Shown here in pieces: positions 33,690 to 45,120 of a stretch of DNA of 64,000 nt (positions are counted from its first letter, which is position 1; every line of letters begins with the position of its first letter). A model generated the notes under the pieces. The model was not told the DNA's origin. It worked only from the letters and a program-made list of their open reading frames with translations, and did no database searches. A program made the translations under genes and the position numbers. This stretch comes from Pleurodeles waltl (lineage: Eukaryota; Chordata; Amphibia; Caudata; Salamandridae), in NCBI RefSeq assembly GCF_031143425.1, contig NC_090439.1:351348027-351412026 (forward strand). Reading direction: 5' to 3'.

Positions 33690-34650
33690 CCCCTGGCCTC
33701 AGAGGTGACAACATAGACCTAAGAAGGCTCTGACCTGGGTTTGTGTGGTAGGGGGAGTCCAATCCAAAATGGTTTGGATGTTCCCCTGTAGTGGATGAAT
33801 CTGTTCTCCACCTACTAGGTGTCACAGATAAACCACCTTCCCCTGCCCTATCTGGCACATTGAAGCCTTGATAATAAGGCCTGTTTTCTATAGAGCCTCT
33901 AAAACTTTCTAAAGGTGGACCAGGTGATCTTCCCAGGTAGAGCTAAAGACAGCTATATCATCTAGGTATGCTGCACTGAAGCCTCCCAGACCTTGGAGGA
34001 CTGTGTGTTCACCAACCTATGAAAAGTGACAGGTGCGTTCTTCAGACCAAAGGGCATTACTGTAAATTGGTAGTGCCCTCCAATGGTGGAGATTGCTGTT
34101 TTAGGTTTAGCACCTTCTGACAACTTAATCTGCCAATAGCCAGCAGTAAGGTCAAAAGTGCTAAGATACTTGGCAGATGCCAGTATATCTATGAGCTCAT
34201 CTGCCCTGGGGATTGGATGAGCATATGTTTTGATTACTGTATTGAGCCCTCGATAGTCAATACAAAACGTCATCTCTCTTTCCCCTTTTGGGAGTGTGGT
34301 TTTGGGACTAGCACCAATGGGCTAGCCCAGGGGCTATCTGAGTGCTCAATAACTCCCAGGTCAAGTATCTTTTGCACCTCTGCTTTGATGCAGTCCCTAA
34401 CATGATTGGTTTGCCTGTAGATTTTACTCTTGACAAGAAGACTGTCCCCCATATCAATGGTGTGTTCACACCATGTGGTTTGACCAGGTGTAAGGGAAAA
34501 CAGTTCTGAGAACTGTCCCAGGTGATTTCTGCAATCTTCCTTTTGAGACTGAGAAAGACAATCTGCTAAGACTACCCCCTCAACTGAGCAATCAGCTGCA
34601 GAATTGGAAAAGAGGTCAGGGAGAGGGTCACTTTCATCTTTCTGTCCCAC
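33690..34650 (-). pseudogene. Gmr1-like reverse transcriptase
   Basis: The minus-strand frame 34270-34650 reads VIEHSDSPWASPLVLVPKP, the RT entry motif. A frameshift at 34270-34273 leads to 33962-34273 with CIDYRGLN, then STFDLTAGYWQI (catalytic Asp) and FTVMPFGLKNAPVTF. The catalytic YLDD is at 33957-33968, just past that frame, and a broken continuation reads AVFSSTWEDHL and, near 33700, QVRAFLGL. RNase H is cut off. The enzyme would copy element RNA into DNA, but it is inactive here because of the frameshift, stops and truncation. Confidence 0.88.
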
Positions 34651-34689
34651 TGTAGTAGGGCTTCAGGCGGTTCACCTGAAGTACTCTGA

Positions 34690-36060
34690 GAGGACATCTT
34701 ATAGTGCCAAAGTCTACTAAATAAGTGACCTCATCTTTTTTTCCACTATCATGTGTGGTCCACTCCATTTGTCTTGGAGTGCTCTTGGTGCCACGGGCTC
34801 CAGGACCCACACTTCTGTCCTGGTTGGTACATAGTCAGGATAGCCTTCTGGTCATGCCATTACTTTTGCAGTTCTTGGCTTTTTTCTTAATGGCCTTCTT
34901 CCTGTACTCAGCCATCCTTGATCTGAGGCCAAGTACAAATTCCACTATATCTTGTTGAGGGGGTTCAACCGTCCTTCACAAGTGCAAGTGGACCCCTAAC
35001 AGGGTGACCAAAAAGGAGTTCAAAGGGGCTGTATCCCACTCCCTTTTGGGCTACCTTCCTGTAGGCAAAGAGGAGACATGGTAACAGGACATCCCATCTC
35101 CTCCTGAGTTTTTCAGAGAGTTCCATTATCATACCTTTGAGTGTTTTATTAAAACACTCAACCAACCCATTTATTTGGGGATGGTAAGGTATGGTAAAAT
35201 TGTAGGCTACACCACACTCTTTCCACATTGCTTTTATGTATGAAGACATGAAGTTGCTACCTCTGTCTGATACAACCTCTTTTGGGAACCCCACACTAGA
35301 AAAGATTCCCAGTAGGTCCACTACCACCAGAATAAATCTGTTTCCAGAAGCTGCGGGAGGGTCAAGGTGTCCATCAATGTCCACCCTTACCCTTTCAAAG
35401 GGTACCCCAACCACAGGAAGTGGGATTAAGGGGGCCTTTGGAGTGCCACCTGTCTTGCCACTGGCTTGACAGGTGACACAGGAGTGACACAATTCCTTTG
35501 TGTCTTCTGAAATATGGGGCCAGTGAAAGGGAGGGGCCAGTCTATCCCAAGTTTTACTTTGCCCCAGGTCACCAGCAAAGGGAATGTCAGGGGCTAAGGT
35601 CAACAAAAACTCTCTGTATTGCAGATGGATTACCAATCTTCTGGTGGCACCAGATTTGGGTTCCCTTGGTTCTGAATACATAAGGGTTTTTCCCAGTACA
35701 ACCTGTGGGTGGCAATGACTTTCCCTGCTTCATGTTTGAGAGCTTGCTGTCTCAAACTCTCAAGTGTGGGACAAGTGTGTCTGTAACTCCTCCCTGACAG
35801 GCCCCCCTGCACGTAAGCGTTCAGCTGTATCAGCTTGAAGTTCTTCAGGTGTAGGTTCTGTCCAAAGAGTATATTCCTCCTTCGTCAGTGGAGGGAGGAA
35901 TAGAGGATAATGTCTTACTCTTTCTACCCCTGCTTTTGGGAAGCTCTTGGTCCATATTTTTAGGATCCACATTTCCCTGTTCTCTTTGCTTCTTGGCCTG
36001 AGCCCAAGTCAAAGCAAAGATATGCCCAGGAATGCCCAGCATGGCTGTGTGGGCCTCCAA
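34690..36060 (-). pseudogene. Gmr1-like integrase
   Basis: The zinc-binding region ends in HSCVTCQASG, so the two cysteines are kept. The expected histidines read Pro and Asp (LAPDIPFAGDLG). The catalytic core has VDIDGHLDPP (first Asp), VSDRGSN (second Asp, about 35253-35273) and GLVECFN (Glu, about 35155), with exactly 35 residues between second Asp and Glu, the D,D-35-E spacing. Between FILVVVD and LLGIFSSVG about 25 residues usual for the family seem to be missing. A GPY/F-like C-terminal module (SGPHMIVEK..., TYLVDFG) follows in broken frames before 34690. It lies between protease and RT, unlike standard Ty3/Gypsy order. Confidence 0.88.
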
Positions 36061-36102
36061 CTCTACTTCAGCCCAAGCTGAAGTCCTTCCCTAGTAGACA
36101 TT

Positions 36103-37903
36103 CTACAGGTAGGTCTGTGGACACCACAACTTTTTTAGGATCAGTAACCCCCCCCACCAGTTGAGATCAACAACTGCTGTGGGGTGACTCACAATATTAT
36201 TGTGGGCATCAGACACTTGGTACTGGTGACCAAGTAGGTGTTGCTCAGGGGACACCAGTTTTTTTGTCACCATGGTGACACTGGCATCTGTGTCCCTGTA
36301 GGCCTCAAACTGAACACCATTTATTAGGGGTTGTTGCTTGTACTTATCCATATTAAGGGGACAAGCAACACGGGTGGCAAGGTCAATGCCACTATCAGAG
36401 ACTAAAACAGTCTCAGTGGTTTCCTTAACTAAACCAGCCCTCACTACACTTCTCAGAGTTAGCCCTGCTACACCCTTGGATTGACTATTGCTAGTATTAG
36501 TCTTCCCACCACTACTGCTATTGCTAGGGATATTAGTTGTAGCAGTGGGGGTAGTGGTGGTGGGAGGTTTGGTGCTTTTCTTAGGACAGGAGCTGTCTCC
36601 TGCCCTATGGCTTATATTTCTACATATATACCACCAAGGCTTTTTGCTCTGATTGTTGTGTGAAGAGGATTTAGACCCACCCCCAGAAGATGTTTGTGGG
36701 CCTGATGAAGACTCTTTCTTTTCTTTGTCCCTATCTTTTTCATGTGACTTACCATCCTTCTTCTTGTCCTTGTCACCCCCTGTATGAGCTTTTCTACTCA
36801 CCGTTGTTCTGACCCATTTGTCTGCCTTCTTTTCCAATTCTTGGGGAGAGGTCAGATCTGAGTCTACCAAGTACTGGTGCAATAAGTCAGACACACAGTT
36901 ATTCAAAATATGCTCTCTCAGTAATAGATTTTACAAGCCCTCATAGTCAGCCACTTCGCTGCTATGTAACCAGCCTTCTAAAGCTTTAACAGAACAGTCC
37001 ACAAAGTCAACCCAATCTTGTGAGGCCTCTTTTCTGGTCTCTCTGAACTTGATCCTGTATTGCTCAGTTGTGAGACCAAAACCATCTAAGAGTGCTGTGC
37101 TGTTTTGAGTATGTTGTAATTGTATGCATCTTCTTCTCTGACAGTGAGAAGTCTATCCCACCCCTTGTCAGAGAAGGACAACCAGAGAATAGCAGCTCGC
37201 TGCCTTTGAGGGACCCTCTGAACTTTACAGGCCCTCTCAAGTGCAGCAAACCACTTGTAAATATCACTCCCACCCTGTATGGGGGAACAATTTTGTATAA
37301 GTTTCTGGAATCCAATGAGTCCTCTCTGACTCTGTAATCCCTGAAACTTGAGTTGCTGCTGCCACCATGGGATAAAAACCCCATCTCTCTCTTTCTCTCT
37401 TCACTACCAAGCCTCCCTATCTAGGGCTAGCTGTTGCTGCTGCAGCCTCAGCCAGGCCTCCTCCAGTCTCAGTTTCCTGAGCTCTCTATCTATAGAGTCA
37501 TCCCCTGGGGTTGTGCAATGTGACCACTCAGACACTGAAGTGACATGAGAGTGAGCAGAGGTCGATATTTCCCTAGTCTTAGTGACCCTTTCTACTTGCC
37601 CTTTGGGTGTAAAGGGAGCCCTACCTGTATGACTTCCCCACCCACTACCAGCTATGCTAGTTGGTCTGCTAGGGACCTTAAGATCCTTAGAGGAACCCTC
37701 CCGTAGGCCTAGAATGTCATTCTCTACCTCAGGTTAGGGTCTAATTATTCCTCCTCCTCCTGGGCACCAGCCTAATCTTGGTCATCCTGGAGGAGAAGGC
37801 TTAAGAGCAGACTCTTGTTAGGGTTCCTCCCCATGCCCAGCTACCTCTCTGCACATAGCCCCTTCAATTCCTTGAAGGTCAGGTTCTCATAAGGAGAGTC
37901 CAT
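36103..37903 (-). pseudogene. Gmr1-like gag and protease
   Basis: The start MDSPYENLTFKELKGLC at 37903 parallels the N-terminus of the gag at 19234. Stops break the middle; pieces at 37064-37384 show the capsid region. The best frame (36103-36906) has HQYLVDSDLTSPQELE, a Lys/Asp-rich and Ser-rich linker, then a zinc-knuckle relic WYICRNISHRAGDSSC whose first Cys is Trp. The protease active site reads AYRDTDASVTMV instead of DTGAS, so Gly is lost. An LTR-to-start distance of only about 38 bp, against 268 bp in the + strand relative, suggests loss of the primer-binding region. Confidence 0.8.
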
Positions 37904-37940
37904 GACCTCAGAGCTAGGTCCAGCTGTAGACGTGGTGTTT

Positions 37941-40900
37941 GTTAGGATAGTGTAGGGTGTACTTAACCCACCTAACCCCAAGTCTCTCAGAGAAAAGTTT
38001 GGAGCAAGAGCTATGCCTATACCCTAGCTTGCCTAAACTTTAGAGACTAGATTCCCGCACTAGGTACTATGTATATCTCTTGGTAAGGAGTGGTCTTTCC
38101 TTTGGAAAGCACCAGGTGACAGAGTGATAAGGCAATTGCAAGTACTTATCCCACTGCTGCAACACCAACATAAGAGGCTGGCCTGGTGTGTGGTGTGTAC
38201 CTATGGTACTTACACCTTATACCAGGTATCTCTTATTAGTGTAGTGTAGGCAGTGTCTAGAAGCCAGGCTCTCTAGAGGTAGCTGTGGATGAGCAGTCAA
38301 GGCTTATCTTGGAGACATGCAAAGCTCATGCAATACCAGTGTAGTCACACTTAGTACTTACACACATTAAAGAAATCACTCACTGTTACAAAAATAAAGG
38401 TACTTTATTTTGGTGACACAAATACCAAAAATACCATAGAGACTATACTCCCTTAGGAGGTAAGTGATACACACATTATATACACTATTATACAGAAATA
38501 GGCATAAAATCAGTTAGAAAACAGTGCAATTAGTGAAAATCACAATAGTTAGAAATAGGCCTGGGGGAGCATTAACCATATACTAAGTAAGTGGTATGCG
38601 AAAGTCGGTCCCCCGCCTAGGTAAGTGTAGTACGTAGAGGGAGCTGGGAGTACTAGGAAAGCCCAAGTGTAAGTACAACAACTCAACCCAGCGACCAGGA
38701 AAGCAGGAGTCAATCACTGTAAGTTTCCCAGAACACACACAGACAAGTAAAGAAGAATATTTCAAAACCCAGATGAGTCTGCAAGACACCAAGGCCCGTA
38801 TTTATACTCCGTTTGCGCCGAATTAGCGTCGTTTTTTTTTACACAAATTCGGCGCAAAACTAACGCCATATTTATACTTTGGCGTTAGACGCGTCTAGCG
38901 CCAAAGTATGGGCAAATAGCGTCATTTTTTTCCGTGAACGCCTTCCTTGCGTTAATGAGATGCAAGGAAGGCGTTCCCGTCTAAAAAAATGACGCCGACG
39001 CAAATGCGTCGTATTTATACTCCCGGGCAAAAATCACGCCCGGGAGGTGGCGGGTCAAAAAAGCCCGCATTTGCGCCACTATTTAACGCCTGGGTCAGGG
39101 TAGGCGTTAAGGGGCCTGTGGGCTCAAAATGAGCCCACAGGTGCCCTCCCCTGCCCCCAGGGACCCCCCCTGCCACCCCTGCCCACCCCAGGAGGACACC
39201 CAAGGATGGAGGGACCCATCCCAGGGACATTCAGGTAAGTTCAGGTAAGTATAATTTTTTATATATTTTTTTTTTTTTTGGGTGGCATAGGGGGGCCTTA
39301 TTTGTGCCCCCCTACATGCCACTATGCCCAATGACCATGCCCAGGGGACACATTGGGCAAGGGGGCATTACTCCTGTCTTTACTAAGACAGGAGTCATGA
39401 AATGGCCCCATTTTAAGACGCCCTAACGTCATTTTTTCCCAACGCCGGCGCTGCCTGGTCTACGTGGTTTTTTTCCACGCACACCAGGCAGCGCCGGTCT
39501 GCTTGCGCCGGCTAACGCCATTCCATAAATACGGCGCCCGCATGGCGCTTCAGAATGGCGTTAGACGGCGCTAAATTTTTTGACGCTAAACTGCGTTAGC
39601 GCAGTTTAGCGTCAAAAAGTATAAATATGGGCCCAAAAGTGGATTCCTGGGCAAGAAGAACTGTGGAAGAAGGGGACCAAGTCCAAGAAGCACAGCAGAG
39701 TCCAGGAAGGGCAGGAGCCCATACCCACCAGGATGAAGGTGCAAAAGGTGAACCACCGGTGAAGAAACAAAGTCAGCACTGCACCCAAAAAGACAAAGTC
39801 GGGTTCCTAGAGGATGCAGGTGATGTCCCACACCGGAAGGAGGATTGCAGTTGAGTTTGAGTCTTAGGGTTCCGCCAACAAGCCTTGGCACATGCAAAAC
39901 TTGCGGTTAACTGAAAGTGGAGCTGCCGTGACCAGGAAGGATCAGGTGGACTCTACCCAGGAGGGTGAGTCAGAGGGGGCCCTCAGCAACACAGAGCACC
40001 CACAGAATACCAGGCAGCACCCACAGGAGTCCCTCAGGACAGGGACAGGAGAGTCACAGAAGAGGCCAATGCAGCACTAAGAGAAAGGCTCCCACGCTGA
40101 TGGAGAACCACTCAGGGAGCTGTGTGTCACAGGTAGGAGTGCTGGGGGCTGGAGCTTCAAGATACACAAAGATCTTGGGAAAAGGATGCCAACAAGACTT
40201 GGCAGCTGCAAATGACGCAGTGCATGGGGCTTCTGTCCTGTGTGGACAGGCAAGGGCTAATCTCCACCACAGTTTGACAGCTGGAAGAGAGGACCATCGG
40301 GACCACTTCAGTCTACCACCTGTGAAGCAGGATCCATGCAGCTTCGGAGGAGAGGGGATCCACACAGCCAGTTGTTGTCGCAGCTGGTGCCTGCAGAAGC
40401 ACGGGAGTGACTCATTCACTCCAAGGGTGATTCCTTCTTTCTTCTGATGCAGGCTGAAAACGGGCTTTCCTCAGAGGATACACAACCAGGGAAATTTTGC
40501 ATTTGCTGGAAGGAGTTGGGGATACAATGTTACAGAAGGTGTCTTGCTTCTTTGTTGCAGCTTGTAGGGTCCTGAAGAGTCCAAATGCAGTTTCTTCAGT
40601 AAGAAGTCCAAGTGGAGGATGCAGAGGATTCCTGCTGGAGTCTTGCAATCCAAATCTGAGGAACCTCCCAAAAGAGAGACCCTAAATCGCCCTGAAAGGG
40701 GGATTGGTGACCTAGCTGGGTGCCCACCTATCAGGAGGGGGCTCTGACATCAACTGCTGGCACTGGCCACTGAGATGCTCCCAGAGTTCCCTGCCAACCT
40801 TGATTCAAGATGGCAAAACCCAGGGCCCCTCTGGAGGAGCTCTGAGCACCACCCCTGGGTTGGTGATGGACAGATGAGTGGTCACTCAACTTTCCTTTGT

Positions 40901-41859
40901 CTAGTTTCGGGCCAGAGCAGGGACTGGGGGTCCCTAAACTGGTGTAGACTGGTTTATGCAAGGAGGTCACCAAATGTGCTCTTCAAAGCATTTCCAGTGG
41001 CTTGGGGAGGCTGCCCCTACCAAGCCTGTAACGCCCATTTCCAAAGGGAGAAGGTGTAATACCCCTCTCCCAAAGGAAATCCTTTGTTCTGCCTTCCTGG
41101 GATCGAGCTTTTCAAGCAACAACAGGGTAGAAACCTGTCTGTTAGGTGGCAGCAGCTTGGGCTGCCTGGAAACCCTCAGAAGGCTGAAATGGCAATGCTG
41201 GGGGCCCTCTAAGGAACTACCAGAGTGCATGGAATCATACAACCAATACTTCCAAAAGCCTTGGGGTATGATTCCAACATGTTTGATAGCAAACATGCCT
41301 ATGTTTGAAGTTACCATTATGTAGCTGGACATAGGTAGTGACCAATATCCAGTACATGCGTAAAATGGCATCCCCGCACTCACGAAGTCTGGGAAAATGG
41401 GCATGGAGTTTGTGGGGGTACCTCTGTTAGTGCAGGGGTGCCCTCACACACAGGTACTTTGCACCCTGCCCTCTGGGCTGGAAGGGCTGCCAAAGGAGTG
41501 ACTTATAAGTGACCTGGTGCAGTGAAAAATGACAATGAAAGGGTGCTTGTAGCTTTTCACACAGGCTGCAATGGCAGGCCTGCAGAAGCCTTTGCATGGG
41601 CTCCCTATAGGTGGCAAAATATTTGCTGCAGCCCATAGGGATCCCCTGGAACCCCTATGCCCTTGGTACCTAGGTACCATATGCTAGGGACTTATAATGA
41701 GGCACCAGTGGGCCATTTCTGAGTTAAATTCAGGGTTTTGGTAGAGAGAGCATAATCACTGAGGTACTGGTTAGCAGGATCCCAGTGAACACAGTTAAAC
41801 ACACTGACATCAGGCAGAAAAAGGGGGTAATCATGCCAAGAAAGAGTATACCTTCCTAC
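37941..41859 (-). repeat. Long LTR of the Gmr1-like element (~3.1 kb without its MITE)
   Basis: On the minus strand it starts TGTAGGAAGGTATACTC (41859) and ends CACTATCCTAACA (37941). Near the start it shares TGCCTGAT and CCTGCTAACCAG with the + strand LTR at 16277. AATAAAGTACCTTTATTTTTG, a poly(A) signal in sense, lies at about 38390-38415. Open frames at 39627-41636 have no recognised domain. The MITE at 38793-39633 is inserted here. No partner LTR is in the window. Confidence 0.65.
38793..39633. mobile_element. Harbinger-type MITE A3 (841 bp)
   Basis: Termini GGCCCGTATTTATAC and GTATAAATATGGGCC are inverted repeats, flanked by CAA at 38790-38792 and 39634-39636. CAA is the complement of the TTG that flanks A2. 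The interior follows A2 closely block by block, lacking about 80 bp, mostly around 39350-39400. The right end holds the palindrome GACGCTAAACTGCG...CGCAGTTTAGCGTC. It is non-coding. Confidence 0.88.
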
Positions 41860-42255
41860 AAAATGTATTGGTGGGTCAGAGTAGGAGTGAGAAAGAGAGT
41901 GAGAATGAATGAGTGATGGTAAAAGTGAGTGCAATTATTGTGATGTCTTGAGGGTCCAGGTCATGTGACATCACATCCTGTGACATCATTAAGGTCAAAG
42001 GGTGCATGATGTCACTTCTGCTACCCCTTACATTTTGGTGAATTGAAACCGATGAGTGCAACTTAAAAACCAGAACTGGAGACCTTGTGGAAGGGATTCA
42101 GGCAGTAGACAGACAACAGTCATTAGCCTCTGTGTCTTTAATAAAATCCAGATTTTCTGCCCACCAGGCTGTAGAAAATCTACATTTTATGACACGACAA
42201 AGAGGCTAACATTGTGCAAGTTTAAAGCTTTTCTAACAAACAACTTGCCACCTTC
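41860..42255. other. Spacer between LTR and DIRS element
   Basis: The segment includes a GTGA/GAGA-rich stretch (41880-41935) and repeated TGACATCA-type words (41965-42015). About 42100-42250 has TTAGCCTCTGTGTC facing GACAAAGAGGCTAA, an inverted pair that may be part of the terminal repeat of the adjoining DIRS element. Confidence 0.4.
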
Positions 42256-43217
42256 TCAACAAGTTTGAAATAAAATCTTCTAAAAGTCACATCATTTGAT
42301 CAATCAGCACATCTCAAAATGTCTTGCAATGACCCTCCCTTCATTAAAGCCTTAGACGCAGCCACTCCTCTCACTGAATGAGCTCCAAACATCCTCACAT
42401 CAACACCCACTGCACACATCACTTCCTTCACCCATCTTGCAAGTGTTGGCTAAGACACCACCTTATACGTTTTTGTAAAAGGAATTAGCAACTGGGCCAC
42501 TCTATGCAGTCTGACCACCAAAGTTCTCTTCTCATACTCTTTTACCCACCTCACTACGCATACATTTTCAGTTCCATTGAAAGATGAAAACGTTTTGAAA
42601 AATAATTCGTTTTTGTGCTTTTAGTCAGATAAAAACACATACCCTCAGGGGAAATACGTTTCTGTTTGTGTCAACAAGAGTTCTTACATCTGATAACCTC
42701 TTGAATCATATCAAACACAACAAAGTGTCAATTTTAGCTATAAATCCATTAAAGACAATGGGCCTGATTACAACTTTGGGGGAGGGTGTTAATCCATCCC
42801 AAATGTGACAGATATACCACCCGCCATATTACGAGTCCATTATATCCTATGGAACTTGTAATACGGTGGGCAGGATGTCCGTCACATTTGGGACGAATTA
42901 ACACCCTCCGCCAAAGTTGTAATCAGGCCAAATATCTCATTTGATCCCCAATTATCGAAGTAAGTCAAAACTCTGGAAACATCCCAAACCGAATTGTAAC
43001 TAGATACTTGGGGTTTTGCAATTCTAATACTTCTCATTATACTTCTTACCAAAACATCCTGCCCCACGGATAGACCATTGACTAACACATGACCTGCAGA
43101 AATTGCTGATCTGTATACATTCACAGTCCTATAGGACAATCCTCCTTCATTCGTTTCTGATAAATAATTTACTCCTTCCATTATGGACACTGAAACTGGA
43201 TGAGAATCCCTCTCCAA
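42256..43217 (-). pseudogene. DIRS tyrosine recombinase
   Basis: The minus-strand frame 42882-43217 reads SYRTVNVYRSAISAGH and VRSIMRSIRIAKPQ, the N-terminal and core-binding part. After the MITE, broken frames give AHSVRGVAASKAL at about 42345-42383, the HxxR catalytic motif (AHSVRG at 42366-42383). The nucleophile Tyr follows in FRRFYFK (42264-42284). So the catalytic residues H, R and Y can still be seen. The MITE and several shifts prevent a product. Confidence 0.82.
42761..42929. mobile_element. Palindromic MITE, family C (second copy)
   Basis: Ends GGCCTGATTACAACTTTGG and its inverted counterpart CCAAAGTTGTAATCAGGCC are perfect over 19 bp. The interior shares TTAATCC, CCCAAATGTGAC and TATACCACC blocks with the copy at 8389. 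It inserted into the DIRS recombinase. No clear target duplication is seen (ATG left, AAA right). Confidence 0.83.
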
Positions 43218-43545
43218 GCTCCAACAAACCCATTTCTGCTAAGCCAGTCTATACATTTTCCTTGTTCCTGACGCCCAGGATTCTTTAATAAGTGCAGACG
43301 CCTGTTGCAAAAGGCCCGGCACCTCTCAAACTCTCCCAAAATTCTCCATGCTTCCAGCCTCAATTGGTCTGTGAGAATCAGGATGCGGATTTCCCAAGCT
43401 GGGCTCTCCAAGATTTCTGGAAACATTGGTATTAGAATTGGAAAATCCATTGACAATTCCAGCAGAACAGGGACCCACATCTGTGCTCTCCAAAGTGAGT
43501 TATCACCACTGTTATCTCCTTTAACTTGTGAACCATCATGGCCAC

Positions 43546-45120
43546 TCAAGCAATCATCGAGAAAGGGGGAAAAGCATTAGTACTGAGACCTCTCCAATCT
43601 TGCCCAAAAGCATCTATCCCTGCTGACTTCGCATCTGGACCCCATCTGAAATACCTGTTCACCTGAGAATTTAGCCTGTTTACAAACAGTTCCACCCCAA
43701 ATGGCCCCCAGATTCTGTCTATCTGTAAGAAAACTGTCCTGTTCAATCTCCAATCGCTGGTATCCTTGAAATTCCATGAAAACAAATCTACCACCACATT
43801 GCTTAACCCTGGAATGTGTCCCATCTGAACAAAACCCTCCTTTTTAGAATGTATTCCCCAAAACACCTTTGCTAAGTATGCTAATTCCTTTGATATCAGA
43901 CCCCCTAGTTTGTTTACATTACATACCAGACTTCTGACACTTTGTCCATCATTGGAGCACTGAACATTTCACCTTGCTCTTTGCAAAGCCTTTTATTGAA
44001 AATGTTCCTACTAGTAACTGCAGATAATGTGCATGCTTCTTTTTCTCCTCTTCTCTCCACCACACTGAGCACCCCAACCATCTGAACTTAAATCCAACTC
44101 TTTTATCAACTATGGATTCTCCCTGAAAATTGCTCTCTCATTACAAGCTTCCATATTCAACAACCACCATCTGAACTCTTCTCTCTCTTCCTTCAAAAGA
44201 ACATCCTCCCTTGAATATCTCAAACCCCATCTCAGATGCATTGCCTTTCACCCCTGTAAAGCACGATATTTCAAAGGTACAGGAAAAATTGCCCGGATCA
44301 TTGAAGATAAAAGACTGACCACCCATCCCAGGATCCTCAGTGAAATCTGATCTTGTTGCAGTACTGTCCGAATTTCCTTCCTTATTCTCTTCAATTTTTC
44401 CTTCTGGAGTTTCAATCCCCCACATACTGTGCTCACTGTGCTACTGTGTTTCCTGATTCGGGATTAAAGAAGACTTCTTTCTTTATACCACAAAATCCAA
44501 ATTGTCTATTAAATTCACTGTCAAAATCAAATAATCCTCTACTCTTGCCCTGTCCTGATCCATGATCAGAATAAGGTCTAGATATACGATCAACCTGACA
44601 CCTCTATCTCAGAAAAAAATACACCACTGGACGTATAATCTTTGTAATACACCACAGGGCTGACGAAAAACCAAATGGAAGAGAAACAAACTTCCACATC
44701 TTTCCGTCCCATCTGAATTTGAGATATTTTTGATGAGGTTCCCAAATTGAAATTGTTAGATAAGCAACCTTTAAATCCAATTGAGTGAACAAATTGTCTG
44801 CAATATGTCTCTTAAAATATGCATTCCCTTCATTTTGAAATGGCGATTAACAACCAAATATTTAAATTTCTCAAATTTTTACTAGCCTCATCCCTTTGTC
44901 TTTCTTCTATGCACAGAATATATTGCTCACAAATATCCTCCTTGTTTCTGAGATACTTCCACAATTGAACCTTTCTTTCTGAGCTCTAGTACCTCTTTGT
45001 CTTCTAACTTTGATAAGTCTGCACTGAATCATACCCCATTGAGAATCCATGTTTCCACTGGCTTTTCTATTATAATCGATGAGATAACCATGCACCGATC
45101 CTAGAACCAAGGATCCCCTG
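43546..45120 (-). pseudogene. DIRS reverse transcriptase and RNase H
   Basis: Around 44604-44792 the minus strand reads QLDLKVAYLTISIWEPHQ, then KYLKFRWDGKMWKF and LPFGFSSALWCITKI, the DIRS RT signature. About 44900-45120 gives the upstream linker with many stops. At 43546-43866 it reads HIPGLSNVVVDLFSW, DWRLNRTVFLQI and WGPFGVELFVNRLN, the end of RNase H and the following conserved DIRS block. The RT catalytic aspartates are not recoverable in the broken stretch 43870-44600. Confidence 0.78.

Larger units (their letters stand above)
33690..41859 (-). mobile_element. Gmr1-like Ty3/Gypsy LTR retrotransposon, 3'-truncated
   Basis: Minus-strand order is LTR (41859-37941), gag (37903-~36350), protease (~36300-36150), integrase (~36060-34690), reverse transcriptase (34650-33690), then a break with no RNase H completion and no second LTR. 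Integrase upstream of RT is the Ty1/copia-like order that defines the Gmr1 group of deuterostome Ty3/Gypsy elements, although the protein sequences are Ty3/Gypsy-like. Decay is strong: stops in gag, a frameshift in RT, lost zinc-finger histidines and a short deletion in the integrase core. A Harbinger-type MITE (38793-39633) sits in the LTR. Confidence 0.85.

Noticed and set aside
39627..41404. Several 75-160 residue frames
   Set aside because: They are within the LTR, on both strands, with no recognised motif.
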